8,090 nucleotides of DNA from CAZJFC01 sp964545245. Lineage in GTDB: Bacteria > Pseudomonadota > Alphaproteobacteria > Rickettsiales > 21-14-0-20-44-7. Below the pieces are notes generated by a model. That model made no database searches, had not been told where the DNA came from, and saw only the letters and a list, made by a program, of their open reading frames with translations. Of the stretch, positions 1 through 5,247 are shown in pieces (position 1 is the first letter of the stretch; the number at the start of each line of letters is the position of its first letter). The stretch is taken from positions 1-8,090 of the forward strand of contig CAZJFC010000073.1 in the NCBI GenBank assembly GCA_964545245.1, given 5' to 3'. The position numbers and the translations under genes were made by a program.

Positions 1-64
1 CCGATATTCCGAAGTTCTGAAATTCCGGAATCCTGAAACTAATAACTGAAACTGCAAACTGAAC
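1..64. repeat. 8-base word array (rttcYgaa type) joined to aactgaa-type words
   Basis: Positions 5-36 read as successive 8-base units attccgaa, gttctgaa, attccgga, atcctgaa. They are followed at 37-64 by aactgaa/actgcaa-type words. The first part shares the 14-mer gttctgaaattccg (14-27) with the array at 4291-4304. The second part shares words with the hairpin between rimP and nusA. The array may continue beyond the left edge, so any inverted partner arm is not visible. Confidence 0.7.
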
Positions 65-66
65 AT
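1..66 (-). CDS. Possible 5' end of an off-window ORF, tentative
   Basis: An ATG at 66-64 on the minus strand follows GAGGGG at a usable ribosome-binding distance. It opens a frame that stays open for 22 codons to the window edge, beginning MFSLQFQLLVSG and ending RNFRTSEYR. The end is encoded by a word array, read in the same frame as the start of the pilin gene at 4321, whose matching stretch is QNFGISEHR. In both places the ATG lies just downstream, on the minus strand, of a structured element (E1 or E2). A gene with a repeat-made leader, perhaps a pilin paralogue, may therefore begin here. Only 22 codons are visible and no domain can be seen, so the call rests on analogy and could be chance. 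Confidence 0.2.
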   Translation of the reverse strand, partial: MFSLQFQLLVSGFRNFRTSEYR

Positions 67-85
67 ATCCCCTCATTAGCTTGAT

Positions 86-255
86 AGCCGGGGAGTTGAT
101 AAAACCTGCTAACAGAAGGTTCGCGCTGGCCTTTGGGGAAGTGCCCTATTGCATACACCAGCGCCTCCCCGGCCGGAAGCCGAGGAGTGGTTTTGCGGCC
201 CACTACGCCGCTGTTAGCAAGGGGTTATCACGCCCCGCAGGAAGATGCTTCCTGC
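86..255 (-). ncRNA. Structured element E1: closed multi-branch RNA, candidate new family
   Basis: A long closing stem pairs 89-115 with 211-237: cgggg/ccccg, tgat/atca, aacc/ggtt and tgctaacag/ctgttagca, with small bulges. Inside it are three hairpins: gcgctgg/ccagcgc (123-129 with 158-164), a ctcc..cggc stem (165-173 with 179-187), and cggc/gccg (196-199 with 207-210). Outside the closing stem is a perfect 8-bp hairpin, GCAGGAAG with CTTCCTGC (237-255). E2 at 4363-4533 has the same layout and shares the blocks agccggggagtt and gcctccccggcc, while its stems differ in sequence. The strand is uncertain because the structure is nearly symmetrical. Minus is preferred because of a promoter-like pair at 263-290 and the terminator that follows E2 on that strand. 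I see no match to tmRNA, SRP RNA, RNase P, 6S RNA or a riboswitch whose conserved core I know. Confidence 0.55.
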
Positions 256-262
256 AAAGGAA

Positions 263-290
263 AATATACCAATATGATTTTACATTACAA
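263..290 (-). promoter_or_regulatory. Candidate sigma70-type promoter for E1
   Basis: On the minus strand TTGTAA (290-285) and TATATT (268-263) are 16 bases apart. The expected start of transcription falls near 255, where the 5' GCAGG hairpin of E1 begins. The site lies just past the xth stop codon. The sequence fit is moderate, and AT-rich DNA gives such matches by chance. Confidence 0.3.
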
Positions 291-305
291 CTAGGAATAC
301 GGTTT

Positions 306-1106
306 TTAGAAATTAATCTCGGCGACAACCGGGACGTGGTCGGAGGGGCCGGTGGTGTTTTCCGTCCAGTCACGTGCGTCCTTGAGGAATTTAATCCCGG
401 CGAGGCCGGCTTTCAGGTTGGGCGTTACCCATATATGGTCGAGCCTGCGCCCGCGGTTGGATTTTCGCCAGTCCTGGTTGCGGTAGCTCCACCAGCTATA
501 TAGTTTCTGCTCCTGCGGGACGAAATGTCGGGCGGCATCCACCCAGTCCAGCGTTTTATACATCCTGTCCATGCGCTCGGTTTCGGGCGGGGTGTGGGAA
601 ACCACTTTTAAAAGCTGTTTGTGGCTCCATACGTCATGCTCGAACGGGGCGACGTTGAGGTCGCCGACGATGACATGTTTTTCCTTCGCCTTGAAGGTCT
701 CAAAATATGAGGCCATATCCTCAAGATATTGCAGTTTATGGGCGAAATGCGGGTTTGCCACCGGGTCGGGGATGTCCGCCCCGGCGGGAACATAGAAATT
801 ATGCAGCCTTGTGCCGTCGGGCAGCAGCGCCGAAATATGCCGGGTCTGCGCCCGTCCGCCGAGGGTTTTGGTTTCGATATCTTTCAGTTCAATGCGCGAA
901 AGCAGGGCGACGCCGTTATATCCTTTCTCGCCGCTGGTATATAAATGCTCATAGCCGAGTTTTTTGATGTCGGATGAAGGGAAAACGGGGCACGGGCATT
1001 TGGTTTCCTGAAGGCAGATGATGTCCGGGTTGGCTTCATTTTTGAGGTTTTTGAGCAATCCGGCGCGGAGGCGTACGGAGTTGATGTTCCAGGTGGCGAT
1101 TATCAT
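306..1106 (-). CDS. xth: Exodeoxyribonuclease III (AP endonuclease)
   Basis: This is a cytoplasmic DNA repair enzyme of the exonuclease III/endonuclease-exonuclease-phosphatase fold. The family cuts DNA at abasic sites and removes nucleotides 3'->5' in base excision repair. At 266 residues it has the usual family length. Metal and catalytic motifs are all present in order: WNINS with N7, QETK with E34, NFYVPAG with Y105, GDLNVAP with D149 and N151, LDHIW with D223 and H224, and the terminal SDHVPV with D256 and H257. The start at 1106 gives the canonical MIIATWNINS N terminus, but no clear Shine-Dalgarno sequence precedes it: the upstream DNA is the word array shared with ubiH. The gene diverges from ubiH. 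No obvious terminator follows the stop codon; E1 begins about 50 bases downstream. Confidence 0.96.
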   Translation of the reverse strand: MIIATWNINSVRLRAGLLKNLKNEANPDIICLQETKCPCPVFPSSDIKKLGYEHLYTSGEKGYNGVALLSRIELKDIETKTLGGRAQTRHISALLPDGTRLHNFYVPAGADIPDPVANPHFAHKLQYLEDMASYFETFKAKEKHVIVGDLNVAPFEHDVWSHKQLLKVVSHTPPETERMDRMYKTLDWVDAARHFVPQEQKLYSWWSYRNQDWRKSNRGRRLDHIWVTPNLKAGLAGIKFLKDARDWTENTTGPSDHVPVVAEINF

Positions 1107-1110
1107 TTAG

Positions 1111-1198
1111 GTTGCTGGTTTATTGGTTACGTGGTTACATGGTTACATTATGAAGCGCAACCACGCAACCACGCAACCACGCAACCACGCAACCATCG
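1111..1198. repeat. 8-base word array in inverted orientation between xth and ubiH
   Basis: The left arm holds ggttacgt, ggttacat, ggttacat (1125-1148). The right arm holds aaccacgc four times followed by aaccatcg (1159-1198). The arms are roughly complementary, with scattered mismatches, so they can fold into an imperfect hairpin. The ubiH start codon (1150) sits in the loop. The array makes up nearly all of the divergent intergenic DNA and encodes about the first 14 residues of the UbiH product. Confidence 0.8.
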
Positions 1199-2415
1199 CT
1201 GTCATCGGCGGCGGGCTGGCGGGCATGACGCAGGCAATTGCCCTTGCAAAAGCGGGGCTGGATGTCACGGTGATCGACCATGAGGATCCGAGAGCTTTCA
1301 TTAAGGCGGAGTTTGACGGCAGGGTGAGTGCTATTGCGTGGAGGTCTTATAAATTCCTGAAAAAAATCGGCGTGTGGGAAAAAATCGCGCCGCATGCGGA
1401 ACCGATTCTTGATATCCGCGTTTCCGAATTCGGCTCGAAGCTGTTCCTGCATTTCGACCATGAGGAAATCGGCAATGAGCCTTTCGGCTATATCGTGGAA
1501 AACCGCCACAGCCGCGCGGCGCTTTATGAGGTGGCGCGTAAGATGAATAACCTGCACATCATCGCCCCGGCCAAAGTTGCAAAGCTGGATATTAAAAATG
1601 CAAGGCTGGAGGTGGAGAACAACCATCAACCATCAACCATCAACTATCAACTTCTTATCGGCGCTGACGGAAAAAACTCGCTGGTGCGCAAAACCGCCGG
1701 AATCGGTGAAACGCGTAAGAGCTACAAGCAACACGCGATCGTCTGCACGATTGAGCACGAGAAGCCGCATATGGGGCTGGCGCATGAGCATTTCATCCCG
1801 GCAGGGCCGTTCGCGGTGCTACCTATGAAAGGGAGAGTCGGGAGTCGAGAATCGAGAATCGAGAAAAAAAGGTCGCGCGACTCTCGACTCCCGACTCACA
1901 ACTCATCGCTCGTGTGGACGGAGCCTTCGGATATCGTGAAGCTTTACATGAAAATGGATGATGCGGAATTCCTGAAACAGATTGAAAAACGGGTGAAACA
2001 CCTTGGGAAAATCAAGGTGCTTGAGGGTAGGTGGTGCTATCCGCTGGAGGTAATGCACGCGGATGAATATGCGGGGCATAATTTCGCGCTGGTGGGCGAT
2101 GCGGCGCACGCAATCCACCCGATCGCGGGACAGGGGGTGAACCTCGGCTTCCGCGATGTGGAACTGCTCACCGAAAAAATTATCGGGCGCGGGAAGCTTG
2201 GCCTGCCGATAAATTCCGCGACCATGCTGGAGGAATATGAGCGCGAAAGGCGGCTGGATAATATGGCGATGATTGCGGCAACCGATGGGCTGACGAGATT
2301 GTTTTCCAACAACATCTATCCGATCAAACTCGCCCGCACGCTGGGCTTGGGCATGGTACAGCAAATCCCGCCGCTGAAAAGGGCGTTTATGCGCTATGCG
2401 AGCGGGAAGAAGTAG
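1150..2415 (+). CDS. ubiH: UbiH/UbiF/Coq6-family FAD-dependent monooxygenase (ubiquinone biosynthesis)
   Basis: The family hydroxylates the aromatic ring of ubiquinone precursors using FAD, NAD(P)H and O2. The protein shows the N-terminal FAD-binding fold VIGGGLAG (residues 18-25), the DGRVSAI motif, LLIGADGKNS (the DG motif), and NFALVGDAAHAIHPIAGQG near the C terminus, which binds the FAD ribityl chain. The tail IKLARTLGLGMVQQIPPLKRAFMRYASG is typical of alphaproteobacterial members. Which ring position is hydroxylated cannot be told. The ATG at 1150 is preferred; a TTG at 1123 is in frame, and neither has a clear ribosome-binding site. Residues 2-15 come from a word array. Two in-frame insertions, NHQPSTINYQ and about 24 residues from GRVGSRESRIEK on, also come from repeats. 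The first lies just before the DG motif and the second between AVLPM and SSLVWTEP. The gene is convergent with the pilin gene, leaving 19 bases between the stop codons. Confidence 0.9.
   Translation: MKRNHATTQPRNHATIAVIGGGLAGMTQAIALAKAGLDVTVIDHEDPRAFIKAEFDGRVSAIAWRSYKFLKKIGVWEKIAPHAEPILDIRVSEFGSKLFLHFDHEEIGNEPFGYIVENRHSRAALYEVARKMNNLHIIAPAKVAKLDIKNARLEVENNHQPSTINYQLLIGADGKNSLVRKTAGIGETRKSYKQHAIVCTIEHEKPHMGLAHEHFIPAGPFAVLPMKGRVGSRESRIEKKRSRDSRLPTHNSSLVWTEPSDIVKLYMKMDDAEFLKQIEKRVKHLGKIKVLEGRWCYPLEVMHADEYAGHNFALVGDAAHAIHPIAGQGVNLGFRDVELLTEKIIGRGKLGLPINSATMLEEYERERRLDNMAMIAATDGLTRLFSNNIYPIKLARTLGLGMVQQIPPLKRAFMRYASGKK
1621..1652 (+). repeat. 7-base word array inside ubiH (aacYatc x4)
   Basis: aaccatc occurs three times (1621-1641), then aactatc (1642-1648) and the start of another unit. 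It is translated in frame as NHQPSTINYQ, just before the conserved LLIGADG motif. The same word read in the same frame gives HQPSTNTHQP in the pilin leader. No inverted partner arm is visible nearby. Confidence 0.8.
1831..1905. repeat. In-frame hairpin repeat inside ubiH
   Basis: The left arm gagtcgggagtcgaga (1835-1850) is the exact reverse complement of 1882-1897, with a 31-base loop. Further gaatcgag and actc words flank the arms. The repeat is read through as about 24 hydrophilic residues (GRVGSRESRIEKK...RDSRLPTHN), placed where related enzymes have a short loop. This is similar in kind to the Rickettsia palindromic elements that insert in frame, but I do not recognise the sequence as one of them. 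Confidence 0.85.
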
Positions 2416-2434
2416 GGGTTATTTAGCGAGTCTT

Positions 2435-4321
2435 TTACCTATAAAACTCCAAAATGGAGTCAGCAAATGCGGTTAGCCATATCTTATATGCTCCTCCCTC
2501 ATTAAGTCTTTTTCCCTTCACAAAATATCGTAACTCAATAAATTTTGTATTTGAAGGTATTGGTATTAATTGATTCATATTATCTACACGATCGAATGAG
2601 TATATAATTTGGTTGTTAGCATATGGGTATGGTGCCTCCATTTCCCATTGAATTTGACGATTACTAGAGGAAGTAAATTGATATATCATATGATCTGCGA
2701 GAGTGGTTGTTGGTACGCCGCCTTGACGTATACTGACCTCTACCTCAACTCCGCAAACCAAGCTTCTGTTATTAAGATATTCCTTTATTGTCGGGGGGCC
2801 TTCTAGAAGAAAGCCTTTCAATCCTGGAGGTCGTTGTTTACTGTAGTCAGCAGTGCCAATACCTGAATATACAGAAAATTTCTGTTCCATAGGATATCCC
2901 TCTATAACCCTTCCAGATATAGAATGGATATTAAGTGGCCTTGCATAAGTTGTAATATAGTTATTATCTTTATCCATGAAAGCTATCACTAAAGCTATGC
3001 CCATCCTTGCGTGTAAACCCATTGATGATAGCTCGTATGTCTCCAGGTTAATAGCGCATCTGGAATCTAGAGTCATATATGTCGGTTTATTGCCCGCACC
3101 ATACGATTCAAGATCATATTTCTTAGTAGTGGAAGGAGAAGATTCTTGAAAGGTTAGATAATCACTGATATCAGGCCAGTTTGTACACGGAGAGCAAAAC
3201 AAACCTTCCGGCCCTATCCATCCACTAGTATCCCTTTCAAGTCTATGAAGTGTATCATAAGGCTCTATGGCAATAAGTCTTCCCTCAAACCCGCTGCCTT
3301 CACTGCCGCCGCTACTTGCTGGTAAACCACAGGCATAAGCACCTGCGCCATTGGAGATAAGTGTTTCGCCCGCGGCGCAGTCGGGCAATCCGGTGGCGGT
3401 GGAAATATTGGTTGAGTTCGCGTCCATGTTGAGGGAGGTAACAGGTTTCCATCTTACGTAATCATTGAAGTAGGTTGATTCCGTGTCGCCGTCATTTATC
3501 GGCATGTCGAAGAACAGAGAGTCACTGTCACAATTCTCCCCATCCTTCATTGCAGAATTACAGGCATTCACAACCTGCCCGGTGCGGTTGAAGGAACCTT
3601 TGCCATCACTGCCATGGCTAATAAGGGCGTAAGCGTTTATGTTCTTATCATCGGCTGGGTAAAGCTGGTTGCCGTTGCCATCCTGTATGATGATTACCCC
3701 ATCAGTATCGGTTGTCGCGTATGAGTTATAAGTGGTCTGGTCCACCGCTAAATCCCTTATGGCGGCATAAGTAATCCTGTTTCCCCAACCATCGAATGCA
3801 TGTTCTTCGGGGAGGCCTAACCTTTTCACCGGAACCATGCCTATCCTTACTTTACCTGAGTTCACATCAACCGTCCCGCCCGGTGGGGCGGTGTTGCATA
3901 GCGTTGGTGAAACTCCGAATGAAGCAGTTCCTCTCTGGGTAGTCCTGCTTGCGGGGCATGGGATATGGCCGTATTTACGTACATGTACTATGAGCGCCTG
4001 CTCAATAGCTTGCAGCTTCATCCTGGTTTCCTTGATCTGATGTCCTTTGGTGTAACCGCTCACAAAAGTGAGAGCACCGGTCATTAATATGCCGATTACT
4101 ACGAAGACGATTGAGAGTTCGATGAGGCTGAAGCCAGCTTGGGGTTGATGGGTATTGGTTGATGGTTGGTGGGATTTGCCATTGCGAGGCTTTAATGCCG
4201 ACTGCGTCCGGCGGAGCTTTAGCGAAGACGGAAGCAATCCAGGCTGGATCGCCGCGCTGCGCTCGCGATGACGCTCAGTTACAATCCGATGTTCTGAAAT
4301 TCCGAAATTCTGAAGTTCCAT
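2435..4321 (-). CDS. Type IV pilin/pseudopilin-like protein with large C-terminal domain
   Basis: The prepilin signal is clear: QAGFSLIELS at residues 61-70, with cleavage expected after G63 and the conserved Glu at +5 (E68). A hydrophobic helix (about 65-87) follows. Residues 115-195 carry GHIPCPA, VPVKRLGLP and DGWGNRITYA, a pattern I associate with alphaproteobacterial pseudopilins. A Gly/Ser linker follows (about 334-346, after CAAGETLISNGAGAYACG). The last roughly 280 residues are unrecognised. After cleavage the protein should lie in the inner membrane or be assembled into a pilus or type II secretion pseudopilus. At 628 residues it is far longer than an ordinary pilin. The start at 4321 has a good ribosome-binding site (GGGAG, six bases upstream), and there is no other ATG before the signal, so the leader is 63 residues, unusually long and almost wholly repeat-encoded. 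DNA for the C-terminal part is AT-rich: 13 G+C in 2521-2580, against 32 in 3781-3840. Confidence 0.85.
   Translation of the reverse strand: MELQNFGISEHRIVTERHRERSAAIQPGLLPSSLKLRRTQSALKPRNGKSHQPSTNTHQPQAGFSLIELSIVFVVIGILMTGALTFVSGYTKGHQIKETRMKLQAIEQALIVHVRKYGHIPCPASRTTQRGTASFGVSPTLCNTAPPGGTVDVNSGKVRIGMVPVKRLGLPEEHAFDGWGNRITYAAIRDLAVDQTTYNSYATTDTDGVIIIQDGNGNQLYPADDKNINAYALISHGSDGKGSFNRTGQVVNACNSAMKDGENCDSDSLFFDMPINDGDTESTYFNDYVRWKPVTSLNMDANSTNISTATGLPDCAAGETLISNGAGAYACGLPASSGGSEGSGFEGRLIAIEPYDTLHRLERDTSGWIGPEGLFCSPCTNWPDISDYLTFQESSPSTTKKYDLESYGAGNKPTYMTLDSRCAINLETYELSSMGLHARMGIALVIAFMDKDNNYITTYARPLNIHSISGRVIEGYPMEQKFSVYSGIGTADYSKQRPPGLKGFLLEGPPTIKEYLNNRSLVCGVEVEVSIRQGGVPTTTLADHMIYQFTSSSNRQIQWEMEAPYPYANNQIIYSFDRVDNMNQLIPIPSNTKFIELRYFVKGKRLNEGGAYKIWLTAFADSILEFYR
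2441..2460 (-). terminator. Weak possible terminator of the pilin gene
   Basis: On the minus strand ACTCCA/TGGAGT pairs over a 3-base loop (2460-2446) and is followed by TTTAT (2445-2441). It overlaps the last codons before the stop at 2437-2435. The stem is only 6 bp and the T tract is short. No other terminator is visible in the 19 bases between the convergent stop codons. Confidence 0.25.
4141..4172 (-). repeat. 7-base word array in the pilin leader
   Basis: Read on the minus strand the words are aaccatc, aaccaat, acccatc, aacccca. They are related to the aaccatc array in ubiH and are translated in the same frame (HQPSTNTHQPQ). The array abuts the prepilin cleavage motif AGFSLIE directly. 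Confidence 0.7.
4179..4273. repeat. Palindromic repeat of the cattgcgag...gcaatcc...cgcgatgacg type
   Basis: The ends cattgcgag (4180-4188) and ctcgcgatg (4262-4270) are inverted, with one G-T wobble. An inner pair gcaatcc/ggatcgc surrounds aggct. The layout matches a palindromic repeat seen in many bacterial genomes, often mistranslated as peptides containing ERSAAIQ-like strings. Here it is read in frame in the pilin leader (RHRERSAAIQPG...LRRTQSALKPRNG). The family likeness is from memory. Confidence 0.75.
4285..4320. repeat. 8-base word array (rttcYgaa x4) at the pilin start codon
   Basis: Units gttctgaa, attccgaa, attctgaa and the start of another (gttcc) run from 4291 to 4319 in exact 8-base register. 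They share a 14-mer with the array at 1-36. On the minus strand the array encodes the first residues of the pilin ORF (ELQNFGISEHR), and the start codon lies at its edge. Confidence 0.75.
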
Positions 4322-4340
4322 TTCTTACTCCCAAGTTACA

Positions 4341-4366
4341 AACAAAAGGCCACCAGAATGGCAGCC
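4341..4366 (-). terminator. Terminator-like hairpin between E2 and the pilin gene
   Basis: On the minus strand GGCTGCC (4366-4360) pairs with GGTGGCC (4354-4348) over the loop ATTCT, with two G-U pairs, and TTTTGTT follows (4347-4341). It lies about 20 bases before the pilin start codon. Its first strand overlaps by two bases the outer part of the E2 closing stem (ccggg, 4365-4369). It could end a free E2 RNA, or act as a conditional terminator in the pilin leader. Confidence 0.5.
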
Positions 4367-4533
4367 GGGAGTTCAAAAAATCGTTATGAGACGACCGCGA
4401 CAATTTTTAGCCGCGAGGCATTGGACATATATTGCCGCCTCCCGGCCATAAAGGTCGGGAAGACAGCATCATTTTCGGCTGATGCCAGCCGCTCATAACG
4501 GGTTTTTTGAAGACCCGGCAGGGTATTCCCTGC
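4363..4533 (-). ncRNA. Structured element E2, homologous to E1; possible cis-regulatory leader of the pilin gene
   Basis: The closing stem pairs 4365-4390 with 4492-4518: ccggg/cccgg, ttcaaaaaa/ttttttgaa and cgttatgag/ctcataacg, about 23 pairs. Inside are gaggc/gcctc (4415-4419 with 4437-4441), cccggcc/ggtcggg (4441-4447 with 4453-4459, sharing one base with the previous stem), and gcatca/tgatgc (4466-4471 with 4480-4485). Outside is GCAGGG/CCCTGC with loop TATT (4518-4533). Layout, the agccgggagtt block at one end and the gcctcccggcc block in the middle match E1. On the minus strand E2 ends about 40 bases before the pilin start, with a terminator-like hairpin between. The function is unknown and the strand is an inference. 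Confidence 0.55.
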
Positions 4534-4669
4534 AATTTCCAGTCTAAAGGAATATGGTTGAAATGGGAATTAAAAATAAAGCCATAGGGCTCATGCCAAA
4601 AATTTTTATAAAAATATCTTGCAAATCAGCGGCATATTATGTTACCTTCTGCGGGAAGTTAATGGAACA
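4534..4669. other. AT-rich divergent promoter region, promoters not resolved
   Basis: This stretch between E2 and the rimP leader terminator should hold the promoter of the rimP operon and perhaps that of the E2/pilin transcript. TTGCAA (4619-4624) and TATTAT (4635-4640) are the nearest -35/-10 look-alikes on the plus strand, but they stand too close together for a standard promoter. A 46-codon ORF (4554-4694) also crosses the region; it is not called as a gene. Confidence 0.3.
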
Positions 4670-4692
4670 GGTCGCCGGTGGCGGCCTTTTTT
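4670..4692 (+). terminator. Intrinsic terminator in the rimP-nusA-infB leader (attenuator candidate)
   Basis: GGTCGCC (4670-4676) pairs with GGCGGCC (4680-4686) over a GGT loop, with one G-U pair, followed by six T (4687-4692). It ends 23 bases before the rimP start codon. A smaller hairpin, cttc/gaag, lies just before it near 4647-4659. It can be a leader attenuator or the end of a short upstream transcript. The nusA operon of E. coli is known to be controlled by its own product in its leader region, so attenuation here is plausible but not shown. Confidence 0.7.
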
Positions 4693-4715
4693 GATACTTG
4701 ATTTCAGGTTATGTG

Positions 4716-5243
4716 ATGGATGAATACACTGATATAAGGCAGATAATCGAGCCTGCGGCAGGCAACCTCGGATTCGAGATTGTCCGGCTGAAATGGATCG
4801 GTGATACGCTCCAGATCATGATCGACCAGCATAATGGCGCGACCATCACGGTGGATGACTGCGAAAAGGTCAGCCATACGGTTTCCGCCCTGCTGGATGT
4901 GGAGGACATAATAGACAAGGCCTACAGGCTTGAGGTTTCAAGCCCTGGCATTGACAGGCCGCTGACAAGGCTCAAGGATTTTGAGAACTGGCAGGGGTTC
5001 GAAACGAAAATTGACACGCGCGAACCGGTTGAAGGACGCAAGAAATTCAAAGGAACGGTAACGCGGGTGGGCGAGGAAGACATTGATTTTAAGCTTAAGG
5101 GGGAGGAAACCGTGTTCACCATCCCTTATGCAAAAATCCATGAGGCGAAACTGGTTCTTAATGATGAACTGGTCAAGCACGTTACCAAAAACAGCGCCGG
5201 AAAACAGGGCTATGTGGAAGGTAATGAAGTAGAGATAAAATAG
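4716..5243 (+). CDS. rimP: Ribosome maturation factor RimP
   Basis: RimP binds the 30S subunit in the cytoplasm and is needed for its maturation. The 175-residue product has the expected length and two-domain layout. The N-terminal domain starts IRQIIEPAAGNLGFEIVRLKW. The hallmark YRLEVSSPGIDRPL is at residues 70-83. The smaller C-terminal SH3-like domain (about 90-155) includes GRKKFKGTVTRV and FTIPYAKIHEAKLVL. ATG 4716 is chosen because AGG at 4706-4708 lies seven bases upstream and the protein then begins as relatives do. GTG 4713 and TTG 4698 are in frame but less well placed. It is the first gene of the operon, and a hairpin repeat separates it from nusA. Confidence 0.95.
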   Translation: MDEYTDIRQIIEPAAGNLGFEIVRLKWIGDTLQIMIDQHNGATITVDDCEKVSHTVSALLDVEDIIDKAYRLEVSSPGIDRPLTRLKDFENWQGFETKIDTREPVEGRKKFKGTVTRVGEEDIDFKLKGEETVFTIPYAKIHEAKLVLNDELVKHVTKNSAGKQGYVEGNEVEIK

Positions 5244-5247
5244 TTTT

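Noticed and set aside
86..255. E1 as tmRNA, SRP RNA, RNase P RNA, 6S RNA or a cobalamin, TPP or c-di-GMP riboswitch
   Set aside because: The conserved cores I know for these families are missing on both strands, and the multi-branched closed layout does not fit 6S or SRP RNA.
81..503. 140-residue plus-strand ORF at the left end
   Set aside because: It runs through the paired arms of E1 and then antisense to the conserved C-terminal part of xth. It has no ribosome-binding site or recognisable domain.
1159..1198. CRISPR-like direct repeats
   Set aside because: The units are 8 bases long, contiguous and without spacers. They form part of an inverted word array.
4363..4533. E1/E2 as MITEs with long terminal inverted repeats
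   Set aside because: The inverted ends differ between the copies while pairing is kept, and no target-site duplication is visible. Mobility of the larger module remains possible.
4554..4694. 46-codon plus-strand ORF (starts MVEMGIKNKA, ends GGGLF) overlapping the rimP leader terminator
   Set aside because: AAGGA lies only two bases before its ATG, the ORF runs across AT-rich promoter-like DNA and into the terminator T tract, and the peptide has no regulatory codon run. A leader peptide cannot be excluded.
4534..4715. tRNA-fMet (metY) upstream of rimP as in E. coli
   Set aside because: No tRNA cloverleaf or T-loop sequence is present in this stretch.
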